NCBI GenBank assembly: GCA_907164885.2 | Contig: OU015490.1 | Coordinates: forward strand, 233,747,332 to 233,811,331 | From: Dolomedes plantarius | Lineage: Eukaryota; Arthropoda; Arachnida; Araneae; Dolomedidae | DNA length: 64,000 nucleotides | Direction of reading: 5' to 3' | In this document: positions 57,403 to 64,000 of the stretch, in pieces | Layout of the letters: each line of letters begins with the position of its first letter | Position numbering within the stretch: the stretch's first letter is position 1 | Made by a program: the position numbers and the translations under genes | The notes under the pieces: generated by a model | Told to the model about the DNA's origin: nothing | Databases searched by the model: none | What the model saw: only the letters and a program-made list of their open reading frames with translations

Positions 57403-57732
57403 TGGAGCCCAAGGTAGCCAAGTGGTAGTGCGTTAGTCTCCGAACGGAGGGGCCTGATATCGAATTCCGATGATAGCCATTTAATACCTTCATGTATAGG
57501 CCGGATATGGGTACATTAAATCAGTAGACGAAAAGTCCATCCATGAGGTCAGCGAGTAGAGGAAACTACGAAACCTCCAGATGTCGGTCCTAGGGGTGCT
57601 CGGTGAATATTTTGGTGGGAGCAGGGAGTGGTGTTGCTTCACCTATAGTTTTCCCCCCTTGTAAGCAACCAAAATCTCTCGTGGATGTTTCCTCTCGGGC
57701 GAATGTCAATGGGAAACGTGCCAGCCACATTG

Positions 57733-57735
<3 letters not shown>
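57403..57735 (+). repeat. SINE-A copy
   Basis: Head GGAGCCCAAGGTAGCCAAGT with A-box-like AGCCAAGTGGTAGTGCG and a degraded B box (ATATCGAATTCCG). Body GTAGACGAAAAGTCCATCCA and GAGGTCAGCGAG as in the family, then TTGCTTCACC..AAGCAACC as in 43490-43830. It runs into a TA run and Tigger copy 2. Confidence 0.75.

Positions 57736-57794
<59 letters not shown>
57736..57794. repeat. (TA)n abutting Tigger copy 2, left side
   Basis: Fifty-nine bases of TA ending at the CAGTGGACGCTC terminus at 57795. Confidence 0.95.
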
Positions 57795-57797
<3 letters not shown>

Positions 57798-59223
57798 TGG
57801 ACGCTCGTTAATTCGAACTCGAAGGTTCTCAGAAAAAAGTTCGAATTATCCGAAGTTCGAATTATCCGATGTTAAGAGAAAATATAGAACTTTAAATGTG
57901 TATCACTGAAGAAGAAACTCTCCTAGTATGTGTAACCCCAGAAAATATATTATACTATGTTATCTAAAGTTAAACATATTAAAAAGCAATACAGACTTAC
58001 CTTAATCATAAAATGAAGCAGAAGATATGCAGTATAAAGTAAAATTTTATTAAAAATATGAATTACACTTTGGGTAAAAACTGTAAAATGGATGTTTGGT
58101 TCTGTTTATGATGCCTATATTGTTCAGCCAGCTTCTCGATGTGAAGTAAACATTTCAATTCATTTTCAGAGGAAGGTTCCATCTGAATAAATGCTTTCAG
58201 AGTTTTAATAGAGTTCATTATGGCCGCATTAAAAATATCTTTCGGCAGGTAAGTAGAAAAAAGCCCTGGCAGTTTCCTACCGAAATTAGTGCATACGTCT
58301 TCGTTTACATCAGAGCTTTGGCCACATACAGTTTGATAAAAAATATTTTGCCTTGACTTAAATCGAGAAAGCCATCCATCACTGCATTTAAAATCTTCAA
58401 TACCCATTCGACTTGCCAATTCATCAGCCTTCGTCAGCACTAGGGGTCCATTTATCGGAAAATTTCGAGATCTAACATCCTGGTGCCATAACAGTAGAGC
58501 TCTTTCTAGAACTTCTTGGGACGCATTTCCCATGCGTTTCCTTCCTCTAGCAAATTTTGATTTTTCCCATGAATCTAAAATTGACTCCTTGTTTTTCAAA
58601 TTAGTTGACAAGGCATTTATTTTTAATTCCATAGTCAGCTGCTAACTTTGTTTTACATTCACCATTCTCTACTTTCTTTAAAATTTCTACCTTTGTCTCC
58701 AAAGTTAGGGTTTTGTACTTTCCACGTGTAGACATCCTGAATTTTTACGTTCACACCACACAGTGAGGAAGAAAAACTAGACCACATTAACTTGTCTGCA
58801 CTGCAGTTATAATTGACGCAGCTCCCTAGAATCTGTAGTAAAGACTAGTTTTTCTGAAATTCTAAGAAAATCGATCCAAATAAAGGAAAATTGCTTTTTT
58901 CGTTTAGCACTAATAAGGGCAATAGCTACTAACGTTTAGCGGACATGCATTAGTCTAGGAATGCAGGCATGTGCCTCTTTACACAGAAAAGAAATTTTGA
59001 CACACAAAATGATAAATACAGTGTGTATTTTCTCCATTAAACGAGGAAAAAGAATTTTTTTTTGTCAAATTTTTAGTTCGAATTAACCGAAGTGATAAAA
59101 ATTTAGTTCGAATTAACGAGATATTTTTAACATTAACTCCAATACAAGTTTTTGTGGGGCCTTTGGATTAGTTCGAATTAACCGAAAGTTCAAATTAACC
59201 GAGTTCGAATTAACGAGCGTCCA

Positions 59224-59226
<3 letters not shown>
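57795..59226 (-). mobile_element. Tigger/pogo derivative lacking the DDE core, copy 2
   Basis: Ends CAGTGGACGCTCGTTAATTC on both sides, the outer 20 bases identical in inverted orientation, with GTTAATTCGAACT repeats inside. Same layout and same internal junction as 30411-31905, here on the minus strand. TA on both flanks within (TA)n. Confidence 0.9.
58063..58735 (-). pseudogene. Tigger transposase derivative, DDE deleted (copy 2)
   Basis: Starts MSTRGKYKTLTLETKVEILK at 58735; a one-base insertion near 58630 shifts the frame, after which 189 codons stay open: NALSTNLKNKESILDSWEKS, GRKRMGNASQEVLERALLLW, LTKADELASRMGIEDFKCSD and GWLSRFKSRQNIFYQTVCGQ (second DNA-binding domain). YLPKDIFNA is joined directly to AIMNSIKTLKAFIQMEPSS, the same junction as in copy 1, and the protein ends QFLPKV stop. 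About 230 residues in all against roughly 450-500 for complete Tigger proteins. Confidence 0.85.

Positions 59227-59261
<35 letters not shown>
59227..59261. repeat. (TA)n abutting Tigger copy 2, right side
   Basis: Thirty-five bases of TA directly after CCACTG at 59226. Confidence 0.95.
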
Positions 59262-59264
<3 letters not shown>

Positions 59265-59594
59265 CAAAATTTTATATTTTCCCTAATGCAAAAATTACTC
59301 GGAATAAGTCATATTATTAAACTTTTTAAAGGTGTTAAAATTGACCCATATCGTATACTTGTAACAGTAAAGATCGGAAGGCACCTTGTGAGTGAGGTGT
59401 GAGGCATCTAGTGTGAATTCAGGCAAAAACATTTACGTGCCTGTGATGTTTTTTATAGTAAGCAATGTATGCTGATCGTAGAATAATGTATCTAGAAAAA
59501 ATTGTGGTTTATTGTAGACAAGTGGGAAAATTTTTTCTATTTAAAATTTTTATAAATCTTGCAGACAAATTATGTTGATACGTGAAGAACCATT
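59262..59594. other. DNA without recognised features
   Basis: AT-rich. A GC-richer patch at about 59370-59410 (GATCGGAAGGCACCTTGTGAG) shows no known motif once split into its parts. Confidence 0.5.
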
Positions 59595-59830
59595 ATTCGT
59601 TTCCACAAAAAATTAAAAAGAGGTGGCTACGTGTTTCGAGCTAGTTAATACTTCATCATCAGGCCGGAAAGTATTGGTGTGTCTGCTGCAACGGACATTT
59701 CACAAATGTACTTCTGAGTATAGAGAAATTGATCTTTCCAAAAATCCCACCAATGCTCCCCAGTCTGATGATGAACTATTAACTAATTAGTAACATGCAG
59801 CCTCCCCTTTTCAATTCATTATGTAATTGA
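59595..59830. repeat. Foldback repeat with about 70-bp inverted arms
   Basis: Left arm AAAAAGAGGTGGCTACGTGT, AGTTAATACTTCATCATCAG and GGTG pairs with the reverse of the right arm (AAAAGGGGAGGCTGCATGTT, AGTTAATAGTTCATCATCAG, GGTG), leaving a central spacer of about 90 bases. A half-copy occurs at 7285-7345. Typical of a MITE; superfamily unknown. Confidence 0.6.
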
Positions 59831-60529
59831 AGAAGTGTTTATTACGTCATTTACGTATATGTCATCCACATTTTTACTGTTAGGTTAAAAATTATGTTAA
59901 TACCTCACCAACGACTATAGATGAAAAGTATATGTTAATAGAGACGTTGGCTTAGCAGACTGAAAGGCAAAGCTAAACATCCTTCTAAATTAGAATTTAA
60001 AACTTTTTAAACAAAATTCCAAATTACTGAAGTTTTTTTTTTTTTAAATATGCATAATGAATTTTGCATAAAAAAACTCTCGCGTCAAAAACAACCTTCA
60101 GATATATGAGCAACTAATCAAAATTTCTACATTGACCCATTTTACAAATAATCCGAGATTTCAAACTTGTTCCTTTGACTTTTTCAAAATATGTAAAATA
60201 AAAACTTTTAATTCTGCCAAATGGAAAGTGAAAAAAGTTAGTTTATTGTATGAACAAAAGGGAAGCAAATTTAGATTTTTAGCATATTCCAATGAGCAGA
60301 TGCTTTCAAAAATGCTGCCAGCAAATATTTTTATCTTCGTTTATATGCCCCCAAAACTGCCTGTTTAACAGTTTTATTATTAATCTATTACTTTCTTCCT
60401 GTATCACTTACTTTATATTATTATCTATTATTTGTATCCATTACTTTCTACGCGTACTCGGCAGGAAAAAAAATGATGGCGAAAAATCCGTTCTTTCAAG
60501 ATTCTTCAGTGGTGTGATCGTAAAGTGTC
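59831..60529. other. AT-rich DNA without recognised genes
   Basis: Overlapping plus frames 60132-60368 and 60292-60549 are open but show no domain signature or splice context. Confidence 0.5.
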
Positions 60530-60800
60530 GAATCGATCCATCTATTTAAAATTTTGCAGCGCAAGCTGCTTTATTGCTCCGTTTATAGATTGTGAACTCG
60601 TGATTTTATCACTTTTTGTGAAACATAAAGAAAGTGTCTATTTTTGGGCTCTAGCGAAACAAATAACTGCTGTGTTGGAATTTAAGAAATGGGTCCCCGA
60701 GGGACAATATTGGAGACTTGAATTTGTTTGTTTGTTTAGCCGTAGGAAAGCGCAACTGGATTTGGAGTTTCGTTTGTCTCTAAATTTCATTACAAACATC
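60530..60800. repeat. Diverged repeat, partner of 56030-56290
   Basis: Shares ATTTTGCAGCGCAAGC, AACAAATAACTGCTGTG and TTGGAATTTAAGAAATGGG blocks with 56030-56290. The frame 60525-60803 is open through it, but the partner is not open in that register, arguing against coding function. Confidence 0.45.
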
Positions 60801-60808
60801 TGAATTTC

Positions 60809-61640
60809 TTTAAAATGATGCGTTGTCTAATGCCTTTATATATATTTTTTTTAAATTTCCGAGACTGAAAGTTATTTTTACTGCACGTGTTTGCCTAAAA
60901 AAGCAATTTTAAACAATAGAAACTATGTAATAGAGAACTTGATAAATGCAGTTTATACACTATATCATGTTTCAGAAATGCAAAATAATAATGTTTCGAT
61001 ATTTTACTGTTTTCAAGAGAAACAATTATTAGAAAATATACGGCTCGATAATATATCTTATAAATACACGTCTCGTTGTGTTTAAAATTATGTGGCTAAT
61101 GATTGTCTTTCTATTTTTTTTCCTAAATTTTCTGGACTAAAAGTTTTTTTTTTGCTGCACGTGCTTGCTTAAAAAAGCAGCTTTAAATATGAGAAATTAC
61201 ATTGTAGATATCTTAGGAAATACAGTTTATATACTATATTACGTTTAAGACATGTAAGCTAATAATACTTCGATATTTTACTGTCTTCAAGAGAAAACAA
61301 TAATTTCAAAATATACGGCTCGATAATTTATCTTATAAACCCAAGTCTCACTGTGTTTAAAATGATGCGGCCTCTAATGCCTTTCTATTTTCTTCTCTAG
61401 ATTTTTTAGACTGAAAGTTTTTTTGCTCCAAATGTTTGCTTAAAAAAACAGTTTTAAATAAGAGAAATTATATTGTATATTTCTTAGGAAATACAGTTTA
61501 TATATTATATCATGTTTCAGAAGTGTAAACTAATAATATTTCTATATTTTACTGTCCTCAAGGGAAAACAATTATTTGAAAATATTCAGCTTGATAAATT
61601 ACCTTACAAACCCACGTCTCGTTGTTTTGAAGCAAATTAT
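60809..61640. repeat. Tandem repeat, about 273 bp x 3
   Basis: Units start at 60809, 61081 and 61356 (TTTAAAAT(G/T)ATG). Each has GACT(G/A)AAAGTT, TGCTTAAAAAA-like, AATACAGTTTATA(T/C)A, GATATTTTACTGT and CACGTCTC-like blocks. Non-coding. Confidence 0.85.
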
Positions 61641-62226
61641 AGGTTAGGGTATGTTCAAGACAATTTCCAGGCTGAAAAGAAATGAAGATTTTTTTCCGTA
61701 TATTTTTTTCATATACGTCCATCTATTCGAGGTATCGAGAGCCCCAACTTCTCTCTTTTTAAAAAGAAACTTGCCTTGACCAACCAAACAATTGACACAT
61801 AAACAAACTGACTTTCTAATTAATTTTTTCCTCGTAATTTTTCCGTAACTATTAAAATGGATTTAAGTACCATTCGAGGAACTGCTGTTATACATTCCGG
61901 TCAGTTTTGCCACCATTTTACATGAAAGATTACGACATCGCTCAAATAAGCCAAATTAGAGTAAACTTAGATCTTCGATTTGAATCAAAGTCATGTCTCA
62001 TAGTGCTATTCAGGACTTTTTGGGGTATTTTTATAAAAACGCATTCATTTTCCCCTGTTTTCCTCGGTTTAGAGACATACCATGTTAAAACTGTTTTTCT
62101 GACCATAATAGGTAGAATAACTATGGGCATAAGACTCCCTTTTGAGCAGTGAGAGGTCATCAAAGTATTTTAACATGTACCTTTATTTAGTCTGAACGTA
62201 ATGAGGAACAATACACTTAGAAATTT
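61641..62226. other. DNA without recognised genes
   Basis: A plus frame (61907-62152) and a minus frame (61942-62163) overlap here; neither has a recognisable domain. Confidence 0.5.
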
Positions 62227-62496
62227 TATTAAATGGACAAGGGACCTTCAATCTCAATATTTTAATTTTCAATTTTTAACTCTATATACAAATTGAGAAT
62301 AATTAGTATTCTTTTTTACAACATAGAAAACCCTTAGCAATCAAATTGAGGATTTTTTAGCAGAAAAATGCCTGTTTTTCAAGAAAAAAAAATCTTAAAT
62401 GTAGCGTTTTTCCCAATGCTCCATGCACATTTCAACTCATTTAAAAACCTTAAAAATTTTTAATATAAGTTTATTATATATATATATATATACATA

Positions 62497-63770
62497 CAGG
62501 TGGTTATCAAAATAATGGAAACACTAAGAAACATCATGAAAACCTTTATTAATACGATGAAGAATCATCTTTGTCATGCGTGTAATACCACCTCATTCAC
62601 CTTGGAATTGGATTATACAAGTCATAAATAGTGGTTAAGAACATATTATACCATTCTTCAGGGAAAAATAATGAAAGTTCCTGTAGAGATGCTGTGGTAG
62701 ATATGGATACCTGGCTCTATCCGCTTATACAGATCACAGTGGTTGGATGATATATAGTCGGGGGGACTGTACAGGGCAAGATACGATATTTGACTTCTTT
62801 TTCATGCTCTTCAAACCAATACTTGATAGATTTAGCTTATGTATAGGGGGATTATCATCCTGGAGAACGCCATCTCCTGCAAGAAACAATGTTTGCACCA
62901 TAGGACGGACCTGATAAGCGAAAAATTTTGACATAGTCGTTCCCATTCAATCTCTCTTTTAGTGTTACAATAGGGCCTGGAGAAAACCATGAGATTCCAC
63001 CCCAAACCCTTATAGATCTATCTCCATGATTGACAGTTGAGATGAGACAGCCAGAATCTTACGCTTCTGTAGGGGTTCTTCAGACATACGCAAGTCATGT
63101 TGCGAGGAACAATGTGAACAATGATTCGTCGGACCAAATGCCGTTTTCCGACATATTAGTCGTCCAGGATTTGCGCTCGTGGCACCATTGTGGCCGATAT
63201 TTTGTATTGGAATCTATCACAGGTGGCTTGAGAATAGCTACTCTTCCGTAAATGCTTTGTTTGTGAAGTTCCCTTCTACCTGTAATGGTTGATACCGGAA
63301 CATGCGGATGCAGATTGAGCTCTTCGGTGATTTTGGTTCCAATCGTTTTCTTTTTTCGTGTCTCAATTCTCTTCAATACGTTGTCCGTCTCTTTCACTCA
63401 GCTACCCTTTCGTCCACTATTCTGTTTGGCAAAGGATGTTTTTCCGTGCACTCTGTATGCTATCATGATTTTCGATACCATAGCTCGAAAAACACCCATT
63501 AGCCTGGGAGTTGAAGAAACTGATACTCCAATTTAAACGCGCTCAAACAATTTCCCTTTCTCAAGGTCTGCAAGATTTGACATTTTTCGCTGTTCCCCCC
63601 AAAAGGAAGATGCCCTTAGCTTCATTACTGCTACCTGATAGTAGAGTAATACATACACTATATTATATAAAAAAAATCCGGTGGCTTGACTCTTTTTTTA
63701 AGGAATACTAAGCACATTCATAAACACTACTAATATTGATAGGTGATTCCATTATTTTGATAATCACCTG
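62497..63770 (-). mobile_element. Tc1-like element B (inverse of element A)
   Basis: Ends CAGGTGGTTATCAAAATAAT and inverted CAGGTGATTATCAAAATAAT, TA on both sides (62495-62496, 63771-63772). 1274 bp without the MITE carried by element A. A (TA)n-rich stretch (62473-62496) abuts the left end. Confidence 0.88.
62734..63560 (-). pseudogene. Tc1-like transposase relic (element B)
   Basis: Minus frames: KETDNVLKRIETRKKKTIGT, LHPHVPVSTITGRRELHKQS (second half of the DNA-binding region), WSDESLFTLFLAT (first Asp), then in another frame VLQDDNPPIHKL (second Asp, intact here but mutated in element A). Stops and frameshifts make it inactive. The third acidic region near 62740 is degraded. Confidence 0.82.
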
Positions 63771-64000
63771 TATATATAAACATAATTGTTCACTAAACTA
63801 CTTTTGTATGAATCTAAAGCCATAAATATTTCTTTTATCAATCTGCCTGTTATTTTTTAATGTTTTTGCATGTTTTTGTTTTATTTCATGGTCTATAAAT
63901 TATTTCAAAATATTTGTGTTTTCAAAGAATGATGCACAGTTTTATAACAAACACATGAATTAACAATCCTGAGAAATTTAAAAGAAATCAGAAAAAAAAT

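Larger units (their letters stand above)
62227..64000 (+). repeat. Unnamed TIR repeat family, copy III, split by Tc1-like element B and cut by the window edge
   Basis: Starts AATGGACAAGGGACCTTCAA, like the ends of copies I and II. Blocks CCAATGCTCCATGCACATTT, ACCTTAAAAATTT and, after the insertion, AAACATAATTGTTCAC, CTAAAGCCATAAATATTT and GAATGATGCACAG follow the order in 33216-33790. The insertion falls between TATTATA and TATATAAACATAATT. Confidence 0.65.

Noticed and set aside
57403..57480. Functional tRNA gene
   Set aside because: Same reasoning; a SINE-A head with a degraded B box.
60525..60803. 92-aa frame (MSNRSIYLKFCSAS...) as a host gene
   Set aside because: The diverged duplicate at 56030 is not open in the same register, and no domain is recognisable.

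Overview
The window is AT-rich eukaryotic nuclear DNA: spliced genes with GT-AG introns, tRNA-derived SINEs, long (TA)n runs and a very dense load of transposons. The host protein that can be read and the mix of Tc1/mariner, pogo/Tigger, hAT, Helitron, Copia, Gypsy and non-LTR relics suggest an arthropod, most likely a spider or other chelicerate. That placement is inference from repeat style, not proof. No bacterial-type genes, CRISPR arrays or operons are present. | HOST GENE (1.3-17.2 kb, + strand). Six exons encode the second half of a Ca2+/calmodulin-dependent myosin light chain kinase-like Ser/Thr kinase: the GGELFERV segment, HLDMK catalytic loop, DFG, APE, the C-lobe and the calmodulin-binding autoregulatory tail, ending in TGA at 15804-15806. 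Every splice junction keeps frame. The 5' exons lie upstream of the window. Introns of 1.4-5.1 kb are filled with SINEs, a tandem repeat split by a mariner-like element, a Helitron, a DD41D-type mariner and a Gypsy remnant. One more possible host exon of unknown identity lies at 22405-22570. | REST (17.2-64 kb). Almost everything recognisable is mobile DNA: two oppositely oriented hAT derivatives carrying only a BED zinc-finger ORF; two hAT-type MITEs with exact 8-bp target duplications; two piggyBac-like MITEs; a nested hAT/SINE/MITE/Helitron locus (27.7-29.3 kb); two Tigger copies that share the same loss of the DDE core (30.4-31.9 and 57.8-59.2 kb) and a third, different Tigger that keeps part of it (46.4-47.6 kb); five further Tc1-like relics; an unnamed TIR repeat family in three copies; and a decayed 6.6-kb Copia element (minus strand) whose LTRs and 143-bp flanking duplication look equally old. 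Tandem repeats of 160-300 bp recur. | HOW IT FITS TOGETHER. No multi-gene pathway is visible. The most interesting structure is how the mobile elements relate: TA-targeting transposons sit against (TA)n runs, and unoccupied versions of two of these sites in the same window lack the long run; and two separate superfamilies (Tigger, hAT) have spread derivatives that keep the DNA-binding domain but not the catalytic one.
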